DNA from: Lingula anatina
Taxonomy: Eukaryota; Brachiopoda; Lingulata; Lingulida; Lingulidae
DNA length: 48,592 bases
Reading direction: 5' to 3'
Assembly (NCBI RefSeq): GCF_001039355.2
Contig: NW_019775291.1
Location: 1,112,719-1,161,310, forward strand
Under the pieces are notes generated by a model. That model was given only the letters and a program-made list of their open reading frames with translations, did no database searches and had not been told where the DNA came from. This document shows, piece by piece, positions 13,101 through 23,800 of the stretch. The position numbers and the translations under genes were made by a program. How positions within the stretch are numbered: position 1 is the first letter of the stretch; the number at the start of each line of letters is the position of its first letter.

Positions 13101-14288
13101 TCGATGCCTTATTAAGCGCAACCCCTTGGCGCCACCTCATTTCTAGCACTACACGTGTACCTGGTTGTACCATTGCATAGAGGGCTACTAGAGCGGCGGC
13201 TGAGGTGCACCGTCTCCAACACGCGTGCTGCCGAGTTCACTGAATCAGTCACGATCCCGAATCGATATCGATAAATAGAATGTGAACGAGGCCGGTAAGC
13301 TTCAGGGAAAAAATCAGTGTGCAAATCCTTCTAGCAGAGACTCAGTTGGCCTTGAATCCCTTGCATAGGAACAAACACCACCGGTAAGTGTGCTTAGCCC
13401 CCGCATAATTATATAGCTTATTTTCCACATTTTTCTTGTTATGAAATACGGTACGATGTTCCGATACAAACCAGAGCAGTCGCCGCCCTGCGTGTGTTCG
13501 TTGGCAGATGGCGATTATCTGCTGAAGCCGTTGTATTTAACGCTTTGTGTGTTAGTATACATATAACACCGATTAAAAAGGAAGCCAGCACGGTCTTTGT
13601 TACCAGGGGCTGTCTGACTCTTCCCGCGGTAAGTACCATTATGAAAAAAAAATTGTCCCTGGTACCATGTAGTACTAGCACGGCCAGTTATAGTGCTGGA
13701 CGATATATTAACATGCGGCTAGCCTCGGCAACCGAAAGAGTCGGAGGCAACATATCTGTCGTTAATGACTTACTTTGTCGACGGTGACAGTTGCCATGGC
13801 AGTCATCGGCTTACACGTTTCTAAGACAATGGGTGTTGTGTAGTGGTAATTTACAGGAGACGCTTTATTTGTGTAAAAGGTAAGGATTGTCTGAAGCTTA
13901 ACGGTGTATATAAGTGTTAGTTGTTGCGTAAATACCTGCGTGTAATGGCAATTTTTTCCAAGGGGTAGACGGACATCACGCTAACGACCGCCGACTACGT
14001 GTATAGGTGCAGTAAAAACATCTAAATAAATCCAGGTTTAATTTCTCTTTTCCCTCTGTCCCTCCGCCTGGGGAAAGATGGTAATTATGGCAGACTGAGA
14101 GGAGTAACCTTTTGATTTCATAAGAAGCGATGGATGCCTGTTTAATTCAGAAATGACCTAATCTCTGCTTTTCTCCTCCTTGCTCTCTTCCCACCCCCTC
14201 TCTCCCTCTCTCCCTGTCTTCTGTCACCCTCGTCTCTTTCCCCTCTCTCTCTCTAACCCTGTATTTCTCCTTCCTTCTCTCCTCCTAC

Positions 14289-14340
<52 letters not shown>

Positions 14341-14989
14341 AACCCTACTTTCCTATCCTCCCCTTCCTTTCTCTCTCACCCTCCCCTTCACTAAAAAAAA
14401 TGTTTATTGTATCTCTTCATCTCTCTACAAAGTTTGCGCTTAAAGGGAGGTATGGCGGGGGTGATGGATCGGTCAGATGTCCGAAAACAATAAATGTCGC
14501 ATTCCTTACGTTTCAACTTTGAAGCACGACGTGAAATATCATCCCGTGACCGCTGTACACAGAAAGAACAGAGAATAGTGGATGGGCAGTTGTGGTTAGG
14601 ATCTAAGACGTGTGTGTATAGACAGCGCAATACCCACAGATTGTACTTCGGTCTAAATGGCGTCAACTGAAGGCATATTTAATTTTCTAGTGATTCAGCT
14701 AGATCATACTAAATGGGAACTCTAAATTTTTCTCCCACATGTTACATCCCCACCCATCACTGCTTAGTAGCCCTCTACTCAGTGGATTACCATTATACAG
14801 TATATTGCATTTTAATTAAGTAGCTTGTGCTAGACCTGATGCTGGACCTTAAACTGTAAGTACATTAATTTCTTTTTTTATTTGAAAAGTGGAAAATCAC
14901 CCAGAGGTGCCTTTCAGACCGAAATCAAGTCAGGTCGCACTATGTCTGACCACACAGTTAACCCGCAGGACTGGACATCTTCATATTAG
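4307..14989 (+). CDS. Candidate four-exon gene for an unrecognised protein of about 189 residues
   Basis: I do not recognise this protein. Four plus-strand exons join in frame: 4307-4417 (phase 0 out), 6423-6526 (0 in, 2 out), 9370-9624 (2 in, 2 out) and 14890-14989 (2 in, stop TAG), total 570 nt. The product would start MTTKNSIKFIRRF, run through an acidic Lys/Glu-rich stretch, then a Ser/Leu-rich segment and a DPEYYRNPNRGHFV motif. The third exon supplies a basic, Pro/Arg-rich part with GLPHNNPTKGALNM, PPTRGQLQRFF and KNRYRFALAQFGH. It has no signal peptide and no membrane segment. The small, basic, Tyr/Phe/Pro-rich character would suit a structural or filament-binding protein, but that is only an impression. 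Support is strongest for exons 2 and 3, weaker for exon 4 and weakest for the start exon. An AATAAA lies 26 nt after the stop. The introns are 2.0, 2.8 and 5.3 kb. Confidence 0.42.
4418..6422. other. Intron 1 of the candidate gene, no other gene seen
   Basis: AT-rich sequence. Apart from part of an inverted-repeat element near 5.3 kb I see nothing that can be named. Confidence 0.4.
5300..5420. mobile_element. Partial copy of inverted-repeat element family A
   Basis: TGCATTCAGCGAGAGTCCCC followed by a GGTCGAC stretch and a CCCCTATGG end matches the right arm of the copy at 9865-10118. The left arm is not evident, so this is a half copy or remnant. Confidence 0.55.
6423..6526 (+). CDS. Candidate internal exon, 104 nt
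   Basis: A pyrimidine-rich acceptor (TTTTATTTGTAG) is followed by an open frame of 34 codons and a strong donor (AG|GTGAGA). The peptide has a Leu/Ser-rich helix-like part and then DPEYYRNPNRGHFV, which looks like conserved protein rather than random translation. Phase is 0 in and 2 out. Local GC is higher than in the flanks. Confidence 0.55.
7085..7194. repeat. Compound (GA)n-(GT)n-(GA)n microsatellite
   Basis: GA repeats, about 16 GT units from 7141, and a second GA block. Frames on both strands through it give only Arg-Glu or Leu-Ser repeats. Confidence 0.97.
8316..8385. repeat. Hairpin-containing dispersed repeat, copy 1
   Basis: CGTCTTC at 8334 and GAAGACG at 8352 form a stem around TGGGTCTTCCT, followed by ATCAGATTTTCAAGTTTACAT. 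A diverged copy with a longer stem is at 46066-46135. Confidence 0.6.
9370..9624 (+). CDS. Candidate internal exon, 255 nt, best-supported part of the gene
   Basis: The frame is open from about 9350 to an excellent donor CCAA|GTAAGC at 9624. The 84 codons read like a real, conserved protein (NNPTKGALNM, GMARVNATPPTRG, QLQRFFSSQGV, DKNRYRFALAQFGH), with a local rise in GC. I place the acceptor at CTATAG|C (exon from 9370) because it gives phase 2, matching the exon at 6423-6526. Its pyrimidine tract is poor, and acceptors after 9355 or 9382 are alternatives that change the phase. Confidence 0.6.
9865..10118. mobile_element. Inverted-repeat element family A, full copy
   Basis: The ends are imperfect inverted repeats: GCCCATTCCCATAGACAACA on the left and the complement of GGCCCATTTCCATAGACACC on the right. 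Inside are the paired GGGACTCTCGCTGAGTGCAA and TGCATTCAGCGAGAGTCCCC. There is no coding capacity. About 250 bp, typical of a MITE. Confidence 0.85.
10838..10868. repeat. GT repeat followed by G homopolymer
   Basis: About seven GT units pass directly into about 16 G. Confidence 0.95.
11806..12061. mobile_element. Inverted-repeat element family A, full copy
   Basis: Starts GGGACCATTCCCAGA and ends with the complement of GACTGGGTTCCCATACC. The inner arms share GATCGA boxes, a CTCGCTAAATTGCAATC segment with its inverted partner, and GCCTACCTAAGCTG paired with AGCTTTATTAGGCGTG. It sits inside an array of diverged CCCTGAG-containing repeats. Confidence 0.85.
14163..14400. repeat. CT-rich low-complexity block with pure (CT)n at 14292-14340
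   Basis: Polypyrimidine sequence with a pure CT core. The long plus-strand frame through it is all Leu/Ser/Pro and is not a gene. Confidence 0.95.
14890..14989 (+). CDS. Candidate terminal exon of the unrecognised gene
   Basis: A T-rich acceptor tract (TTTCTTTTTTTATTTGAAAAG) precedes 33 codons in phase 2, ending in TAG at 14987-14989. The phase agrees with the exon at 9370-9624. A canonical AATAAA follows at 15015. A 33-codon open frame is not rare by chance, so this assignment rests on phase and polyadenylation signal together. Confidence 0.35.
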
Positions 14990-15014
14990 CCGACTAATCG
15001 CCAGTTTTCTGACC

Positions 15015-15020
15015 AATAAA
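15015..15020 (+). terminator. Polyadenylation signal AATAAA
   Basis: AATAAA lies 26 nt after the candidate stop codon at 14989, a short but workable 3' UTR. It has value only if the terminal exon is correct. Confidence 0.35.
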
Positions 15021-18000
15021 ACATAGAGCCCGAAAAAAGATTTTGAAATTCGTTCCGATCAGTGTGAAGGAGTACACAGGGCGTTCACTTACCTGCGCGA
15101 GAGGAGTTGTTTTATTAACGGAGCTCGTTTTAGGAGTTAACGTATTGGAGACACTTGAGTTAATATTTTTCTCCTACCAGTGAAAGGTTGAGAGTGCGTG
15201 TCAGTGCTTGAAGATATACACGATCGGCGCGTGCTAGGGCTAGTCTAAGGTATGCACGGTAGGTTCCTTGTAGAGAATCTTTTAAGAAAAGATAAGGTGA
15301 GATAAAGTCTGCATGTGTTATTTCATTCGCAGTTTAAAATAGACAATGTCAAATAAGATAAAACGCAGTCTTACTCATTGCCTGTAAAATGTATAACCGA
15401 GAGAAGCAAAAAATGGCACCGAGGCAACGTCGAGTGTCTCAGAAATATTTATATTTCAAAGACAGACAGGACATGTAGCGTTCATATAGTGAAAAATATA
15501 GCTTATATTTGACCTCAAACGGATCAAATTCAGCATTAATAATAGAGGATAGGTACATTTTTTATGCGCATGTGAAATATGAGACACAAAACACCGGGTA
15601 TGTCAAAGCTTTTCATGCCCAGTGTAAATCAACGCGCAGGTATGCGTTAAAGAAACAAAGAAGACTACACTAAGTGCTATCATTTTCTGGAGACTGCAGA
15701 CGCTGGATTAGAATCTAAACCGATTAAATAACCTCCAACAAAATCACCCCTTTTTTGACTACAGGGACAGCTAGCCTGGCCGTAATCAAAAATTAATTTC
15801 CATGACTATCAAAATGTCTTGCCAAGGATGATTAATATGGTTTTAACACGAGAACAATATGTCTCATTTTTTACCCCAGGCTCAGTATTGTTTTAGTGGT
15901 CGAGATATCAACATTAGAGGATTCAAAATGCGATGATCTATTGCTTGTCATATAATCATAATAATGATAATTTGTTTTAATACTATGCTCTACATTTGCC
16001 TCAGAGCTGTACAATACAGATATTTTATGATAAAAACACTGAAATTCTGCAATATTACCGACTACAATTACTAGATTTACACCAAAAATCAATCGAAAAA
16101 CGGACTAAAGTGCGTAAAATACACAAATGTGTAGGTTCGACAACCCTGTGAGTGTGTTAGACTGGGTTCCCATGCCTAGATCGATCCATTTGGATCGGTC
16201 TAACTCCCTGGTCACGCCTACCGAATCAGCTAGGGTAAAGGTAATTACCCCCTAACAGCTTTACTAGGCGTGACAGACATTTAAGCCGGTTAAGTTGATC
16301 GCAATTTAGTGAAACTCCCCAGGGAGATAGATCGATCCAAATATCTGTGGGAATGGTCCCTTAATCCCCGCGCCTTCCAACCCTGAGTTTAGGAGTCCAT
16401 TCGAAGCTAATATGCTCCTCCAACGTCAGTATGCCTCGTTAGATTCTGTTATCGGCACCAGTGGAACACTTCCAGTGATTTCTGAGGCTCAGGGTGGTTC
16501 TTTCTCGACTTGTTCTGTAAACCGGTGTGACAGGAATGATGTAGACCGCTAGGAACCGTAGTCCGTACCCCATTACTTAATACAGGTGACTTTATTCGAA
16601 TATACTAACCCCAATACTCTAACCTGTACTAATAACATGGGACCCTGGACTTCATTCTTAGGACTACCATTTCTGAAACACACCGACCCTCAAAGAAAAC
16701 TGTCACGTCAGACCATTTTGTACAACATAATGCGAATTAGAAAGATCGATTCGAGCAAAAGTTTTCATAAAGAAAAATAATTTGAGAGTGTTATAAGATT
16801 CTCTGATTGTCAGAAGTTAACGGGTAGTCGTCATTTTCACCAGCATGCTTTTTAGGTGCACCAGAGGTGCGAATGTCCAGTGACCTCAGAAATACAGGGT
16901 GCGAAAAGTTGGCTAATTTCATTATTTGCCTCGTTCCCCTGTGAACAAACGCCAGCAAAGACGCAATCTTATAGCATTGATTGCTATGTTTCCTTCCAAT
17001 TTCATGCCAATTTAGATGTACGAGCATTTAATCATTATTTGTGTAACAGTCTGCGCATATCTCTGCAGTTTATCTAAATGTGTTGTTTTAGGTAGCTCTG
17101 ATACCCATATTACACACCCTGGATAATACACATCGTAGTGGCTCTGTCGGTTCTCTGGCCTAATGTTTAGGTTTGGCAATGAGACCCACTTGGTTTCCGT
17201 GGTCCGAAGACCCATACCATGCGTTTCAACCATGTCTGTGTTACTGTTGTTCTTGAGATAAACATTTTATCTGTAAAGCAGGTGGTCTTTATTAACATTT
17301 TACTCTTATGAGATTTTGATCCCACTAAATGGCAATACTGAGAAACAAAACAATGAGTCAAATATCTCGAAACTCGCGGCGATTTCCAAAATATGGGCAC
17401 TCTGAATACATAACAGTACCACCCGCACCCGCCTTTGATAATTATTTTTTTCGTGACAATGAGCAATGGTGTCCCTAGTTAGTATGTTAATACAGGATAT
17501 TGGCGTGTTGCATGAACTGAATATTCAAATTTTCTTTTTCGGCTAGATTTATAATGATATTATAATGATAATTTTATTGTGCACAGAAACGTTTTACATT
17601 TAAAGGCTCTCTAAATACTACAAGTTAGATATTCGGTGTTATACAACATTTAAAGGAGATACAGGTAAACAAGCTTTTTAACATAACCTTATTTACAAAT
17701 TTTGCTTTATCAGTCACATATCTTTATACAGTTAGGTGTAATAGGCGCATTCGCCAAAATACATACAACCATAGAACAGGGCAAATAAGTGTTTAAATAA
17801 TTTTTGCGAATCATATTGGTAATCACAAATTTGTCCTACAATTTCCGTATCGGATCGGCAATGGCAGTGGCTGATTATAACACTGTTCTAGGTTGATTTA
17901 GATTGCCTAATAGTAACATGCTCAGAATTCTGTTCAAATGTAATATTAACAAAAAACCAAATGAAATATTAACAAAACACCACTCACGATACCATTACAT

Positions 18001-19477
18001 GTATATAAGTTTCGGGGAAGTTAGTCCGTTTAGAAAATTGATAGGACTACTTTTTTCAACAGCATATTAGCAACGTTTCCAGAATTATATAGAAATCACC
18101 TGGGGTAGCAATAACAATATTGGCTGCGAGATAAACGGTTTGATATAAACAACACTGACATTTGAACTTCATCTTTCAGGGTAGCGGGGCAGGAAAATCA
18201 TCGTGGGGCTTGAAACAGACAATCTGCTCAGCCAGGTCTGGATAACTTCTGAAACCAGAATCCAAGATTGATTGATTTTTGACACAGCGCAGCCTCAACT
18301 CTTATTTAACAGCGCAGATAATTTACAGGGAACTGCCCATTAGTATACTATCACGCGGGACTAATACGGGCAAATTTTCCTCAGCGTGCTCTTTCATCCA
18401 AGCGTTAAAGTGTGTGTTGGGCATCGAGTGTGAGTTACATGTGGCTTTCCATTTCGTAAACAATTTCTACAAACTACTACTGGGGAATTCAGACTGTTTA
18501 CTCTCTCTCCCTCTCTCTATCTATCTCTCTCACTCTCTCTGACACACAAAACCAAGGGTTATTGCTGACACGTTGCAGTTCTGCGATTATTCAACGGCGT
18601 ATATAATTGATAAGGACCAGGGCATTTCGTGGGCGAGCAACTCACCAGCACTGGGAATTATCTGCTCCACACTATCTCTCAACCAAGTGAAGTTTGTCGG
18701 TTAATCAATGTTGTCAATGACAAATATTACAGTGAAATGCCCATTGCCAAGCGAACCGAGAGTTTCTGAGAATTTTCACGCGATTCCACGGTGTTTGATT
18801 AGATTTTACAGAGACCTGACCACTGCTGTACGGTTTTTATATATTTGTGACAGTTGTGATTTACTTTGAGGAGTCCAGTGTTGCTTAATTTCCACATACC
18901 ATCGAAGCATAAACACCATTCCAAGCGTATTTAACGGTACTAATACACGAGTTGCGTGTACGCAGTCATTTCCGTGGACCGCTTTTAATGCTGATTGGTT
19001 TTCGCATACAATTGGATGGTTTCCACAATTAACCAACGGTTGTAGTAAGACAAAGACAGTAGCCGCCTGTCCACTTTGGTGATTCATAACCGTTCGCGTC
19101 GCAGGGTATTATTCAATAGTGTCCTTGCAGTGGCCTGGGAACGGCGGGATGATTCTTCAGTTCTTTGGGAGCGGAGAGAAGGGAATGCTGTGACTAAATA
19201 AAAGATAACGTGCTCTGGATTTTGTTGCCAAATAAGGCTGTGAAGTGTCGGTGGGGACAGTGTGAATAACTGTCAGCTTCGACTTTGGAGTGCAATTGAA
19301 TCTACTTTTTTGAGAGACGCTGGAAGTAACCAACGGGTTGGCCACACAACAAGCTCGGACTAAGCACAGTCGCAAAGAGATCAAAACAGCACAAAAAACG
19401 TGCTGTGCGGTTATTTCAAGGATATTCCATATCTAAAAAAGTGGGAGAGTCGTAATAGAAAGAAGACATAAAAAACA
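15021..19477. other. Intergenic region and probable 5' region of the neurexin-like gene
   Basis: No coding exon is convincing. One copy of element family A is at 16161-16362 and a CT/CTAT tract at 18503-18541. The last 500-800 bp before the ATG at 19478 are richer in GC than the preceding DNA and probably include the 5' UTR. An inverted CCAAT motif (GATTGGT) lies near 18992. A possible noncoding exon ends at a donor-like GTATGC near 15249. The start of transcription cannot be fixed. Confidence 0.35.
16161..16362. mobile_element. Inverted-repeat element family A, full copy
   Basis: Left end ACTGGGTTCCCATGCC, right end the complement of GGGACCATTCCCACAG. GGATCGGTCTAACTCCC pairs with GGGAGATAGATCGATCC. 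A central TAATTACC with flanking GGCGTGACAG is shared with the copies at 11.8 and 39.2 kb. Non-coding, about 200 bp. Confidence 0.87.
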
Positions 19478-20210
19478 ATGTGGGATGCCATAATCAAAAT
19501 AACGGCCTTTTTAGTGACCTTTGCCCTTCGTAATGCCCGCGGGTATACCATTGGTATAACATCACAGGCTTCTTATGCCAAATACACTAAGTGGAACCCC
19601 TGCCCGGATGGGTCTTTGAAATTTGAATTCAAAACCCAAGAACCGGATGGCCTACTCGTTTATTTGGACGACGGCGGGAGTCTCGACTTCATTGAGGTGA
19701 AACTGGTCGATGGAGCGTTACAATTTCGATATAACATGGGCGAAGGCGTGGCCACAGAAATTAACCTGGGCGGAAACCTTAACGACGATGCCTGGCACTC
19801 GGTTCAAATAGAGAGACAAGATGGCGCCGTTCAGTTGGTGTTGGACGCTGAGAGAACATCAAAATCGGTTCCTAATGACAAGCCGCAATTTGGTGAATTG
19901 GAAGGAAACAGTTTTCTGTACATAGCTGGACTTCCGGTCCATTTTAAAAGTGACTTGAGGTCTCTCGCCCTCCCATCTGCAGCCTTCGAATCGCCCTTTG
20001 CAGGAAGCATTAGGAATTTGCTGTATTCAAATTGCTCCAAAGCGTTTGGGAGTCCAATACTTCTTGATTCCGTTGGCATTGAGAAGGACGTTTCTGACCC
20101 ATGCTCCAGCAAAAACGTGTGTATGAACAATGGGACGTGTCTTGTCACGGATACTGGCGCCATCTGCGACTGTTCAGCGATCAATTTTGAGGGAGAGTTT
20201 TGCGAAAAAG
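19478..20210 (+). CDS. Neurexin-like exon 1: signal peptide, LNS1, EGF-A
   Basis: The ATG has an acceptable context (AACAATGT) and is followed by a hydrophobic leader. The donor GAAAAAG|GTGAGA leaves phase 1 directly after the last EGF cysteine. The frame reads on into the intron for a further 38 codons through the C tract, but those residues are not protein-like. Confidence 0.92.
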
Positions 20211-20842
20211 GTGAGATTCTGTTGAAATTTTGTTACTGCTTTGCCCTTCCCCCCCCCCCCCCCCCCCCCCCCCACACACACACATATGCCAAATGCGTAT
20301 TATCTCTTGTATTAAAACCCTTCTAGCTGCACTTAGTGCAATTTTATATCTTCGACTTTCCTTTTTTTTTACTTTCTTTCTCCTATTAAAAGAAAAATGT
20401 AATGGATAGCATACTTTGTACATGTACTTAGATATAAAGTATTTTCCCCAACATATGAAAACACTACAGAAAATCATCATTTCACTGTCGAATCCACGGT
20501 TTTGCTAAAGGGAAGGGGCCAGTAAAATATCTTTTTGCCTTGCTCATTTGGCAAGTAAACATTTGGCGAATATAATTTTAGAATAATATGTAAGGTACGG
20601 GGAATTCCAAGTTACCTGTTTATTTTTTTGTCTCTCGATACCTTTTTCTTTTGGGATGGAAAAAGGGGGTGACTCAGATTTTTGTTTGCGATGGGGGGGG
20701 GGGGGGGGGGGGNTATATCTAATGATAAGTGACACTGACTACTTTTAACCGATGTTATAAAAGTAGGTCGAACGTGCTGTCTCAAACATCGGCCTTATCA
20801 GGGCCGAAGGGTAAGGAAAATGTTTGTGAAGAGTGGGGGGGT

Positions 20843-20878
<36 letters not shown>

Positions 20879-23800
20879 GGTGGTGGGGGGGGGTGGGGGG
20901 GAGGGGGGCGGGGGGGGGGGGTTCGGAAGGGGGGGGGGCAGATAGCCCGCTCTCCATAGATTCTCCATTTCGCATTTGGACACAGGATTGGATATGACCC
21001 AAAAAGCAAACTCCCTAAGCTAAAACATCAAAGGAAATTGATGAGGGTAATCGCTGGTACAAAAAGATCTGCTTGGTTCGGCAAACTGCAATCAAGATGC
21101 ACTTTGACAATCAATCTTGGTTCAAATAAGTGCAGAAAACGGAGTTTAATGTGAACAATATCCTTACCAGTACGTTCTCAGAGTTACTATTGATTTAGAT
21201 CTAAAGTGCATTTGCAACAAATTGAAGCACGCAAATGAATGGCAATTCCAATATAAGTTGTGTGCGTTTTCAAGTAAGTCTGTCTTGGATTGTTCAACTT
21301 TTTTTTCCATTTTGACGTGCCAATTAATTCAACACAAGGGTTTTAGGAATAGATGCGCATGTAGTAGACTGCATTTTAAAAAGATGCCATTTATCAATGT
21401 CAATAAATTCCCAAAGGCATACTGTGCACGGACGGCCCTTACATAACAAAAAAGAAATGAGTAATATGTCAACAATTTCCTTTATCCCCGCTGAGAAAAT
21501 TAATATACCTGGAATATTCAGTTTTGCTACATAAGGGAGTAGATTTCAGTGTGTATATTTAAGCAAGCACAGTAGTGCCATAATGAGCACAATTGGGGCT
21601 CATTCACAATGAAACTATCGTTCTCTGTAGATCGCAGATACATGTACTGTTAGTCTGTGTGTGCGTTGATAGAAAGAAAGATCGATAGATGGGTCCTTCA
21701 GGTTGAAAAGCACCTCCATTTAAGAAGTGGCCTGCCCATTCGATTATAATCACAATTATCACCAAAACATTCGTTGATAAATGCGAGTCGAGACTACTTG
21801 TGTCCATCAAGAATTACTGGAAACTCACTTTTATCTTCAGCATCTTAGTGATACTACATGTATTATTACGGCTTCTCTGCTGTTACGGCCAGTTTAGACA
21901 GAGAGGTGCGTGATGCAGAGAGAGAGAGACCCGAGTTCCTACTAAATTTGTGAGATTCTCGACTCGCCCTGGGTTTCATAGGTTATTGAAAAATCTCACT
22001 GTGCAGAAGTTTACTGGTGAGCTGCTCTCCGAAACTCGTTTTTTTTTCTTTTTTTTTGTCTCAACCCAGCGATGGTCATGACGACTACCGTTTGCTTGCA
22101 AGATCCCCTCAGAAACAATTTGCTCCTTTGCCATGATTCAGATATATGAAGCTCTGGATGTGAAGGTAATACACCAGGCGTATTGATCGAATGCTTACAA
22201 AGCGTCAAATTGACTGAAAACAAATACGTTTTGTCATTAAGGAAGGGATGAGGTAATCAAATGAGCGTCTTGTGTTCGTCAAAATTAGCGCAAGGGATAA
22301 TTGCCGTCTGAGCAAGAACCCATTTTTACGAGAAGATTTTACAGAAGAGTGCAGTCCACTGTATGAAATATAAGCGGCAAAGTAGTTCTGACACTAGCAG
22401 TCGTACCTGATAAATAAAGGCTTTATGTATATTTTTCCCTCAATAAATGGGCGTGTACTTTTAAATGGAAAACGAGTGGATATACATGATGATTTGTTAA
22501 CAATGGCAAATATATTTGAAGTTGCAAAATACCATTATAATTGTTATCATGCTCATTAATAATAACCAATAACCTAAAATTAATACAATTATGATTATCA
22601 TTATTATTCAATATTAGCGGACTATGTTCTTTATCGTTTTTTGAAGCCCCACCATTGCTGCATTTTGCGTATCTAATTATAAGAGTATAATATGTAAATC
22701 CAGCATATCGATATTACTTTTCAATCTTCGTCATTTGTCATTTCAGCTTCACTGCAGTCCTTCACTGTGGTTTTTACCACTCCTATGCCATCCTCATCTA
22801 CATCCAAGCCAGTGACAGAGGCTCGCGAACTCGTTGACGCAACGACGCCAGTTGGGGGGTCGGGATCCACAAACGGCGCCAACTCTACAATAGGTCAGTC
22901 TACCCTTAAGTGTTGTAACCATGGCAACCGAAAGTGATACAAAGTATCGATTATGTTGGTTCGGGGCTATAATGAACAAATACACAAATTTTTAATCAAA
23001 ATCTGAAAGGGTCATGTGCCATTCTATTCTGAATATTACAGAGAGTGGTATTTTCCTCTTGTGAGACTTTGCATAGGCTTGTCCGACTGGGTTGGGAGGG
23101 GATCCTTTATCCAAACTTTAAAAAGGAAAAGGCCAATATAAGACATTATACTACTGCCAGTACTTCTACCACTACTGCTGCTACTACTACTATATCTGCT
23201 GCTCCTACTACATGTACTACTGCTATTGCTGCCACTACTGCTACTGCTGCTACCTACCTACTTCTACTACTACTACTACTATACGGTAGGGCCTACTATT
23301 ACTTTAGTATTATTAGGGAGGGAGTTAAAAAAAGGCCCTCCCGGTTTGTGATTCCCCTCCTTGAACACCGAGAGTTTCTTGTTTTCAGTGCTGTTAAGCT
23401 AAAGCCCGTAGAAATCATTTTATTTTTAAGATATGAGTTGAAAACAGCACAAACACATTTCATAGTAAAAACGAGAATCCGTACATGCATTCGTCCAGAT
23501 ATAATATAGTTATCTTTATATGAAAGCTTTGGCTTGTGATTATGCCGTTAAACCCACTCATGTCGTAGCCATTTTCTATTGATCTCAGCGCCTTTTATCT
23601 GTTTATTGCAACACAAAGCATGTATCATAATGCTTCAAACGGATTAACTTGCAATAATGTCATGTTGCGCGAGACTGAAGAGCACTTTACAGGCGGGAAT
23701 ATATTACACGAGATCTATACGAATGCAATTTTGTCGCCTTACCTATTGATTAAGTTTTAATTAAAGCTGGTTACCCAATGATTTTTCAGTTCGACTTATG

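Larger units (their letters stand above)
9625..14889. other. Intron 3 of the candidate gene, repeat-rich
   Basis: Holds two copies of element family A (9865-10118, 11806-12061), a GT-plus-G tract at 10838-10868, diverged repeats around CCCTGAG at 11650-11800 and 12100, and a CT-rich block at 14160-14400. Possible donor sites (GTAAGT) occur near 13384 and 13628 without convincing exons next to them. Confidence 0.4.
20211..22746. other. Intron 1 of the neurexin-like gene
   Basis: Contains a C tract 39 nt after the donor (20249-20273), a G tract with an N (20693-20713) and a G-rich block of about 100 bp (20835-20938). I see no further exon. Predicted poly-Pro or poly-Gly proteins here are homopolymer translations. 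Confidence 0.6.

Noticed and set aside
12895-13324. Small frames of 67-74 codons near 13 kb with a GC rise
   Set aside because: Frames overlap on both strands, are not supported by splice phase and have no domain-like pattern; could be a regulatory region.
14180-14443. Leu/Ser/Pro-rich 87-residue frame
   Set aside because: Low-complexity CT tract without splice or start support.
20211-20326. Continuation of the neurexin-like frame into a Pro/His tail (282-residue product)
   Set aside because: It reads through a strong GTGAGA donor into a C homopolymer and CA repeat. The correct model splices at 20210 to 22747.
20544-21009. Several poly-Pro and poly-Gly reading frames on both strands
   Set aside because: Translations of G/C homopolymers with an undetermined base; no start context, no domain.
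23045-23509. 154-residue Thr/Ala-rich frame
   Set aside because: Passes through a degenerate trinucleotide repeat within intron 2 of the neurexin-like gene; no acceptor or donor of matching phase seen.
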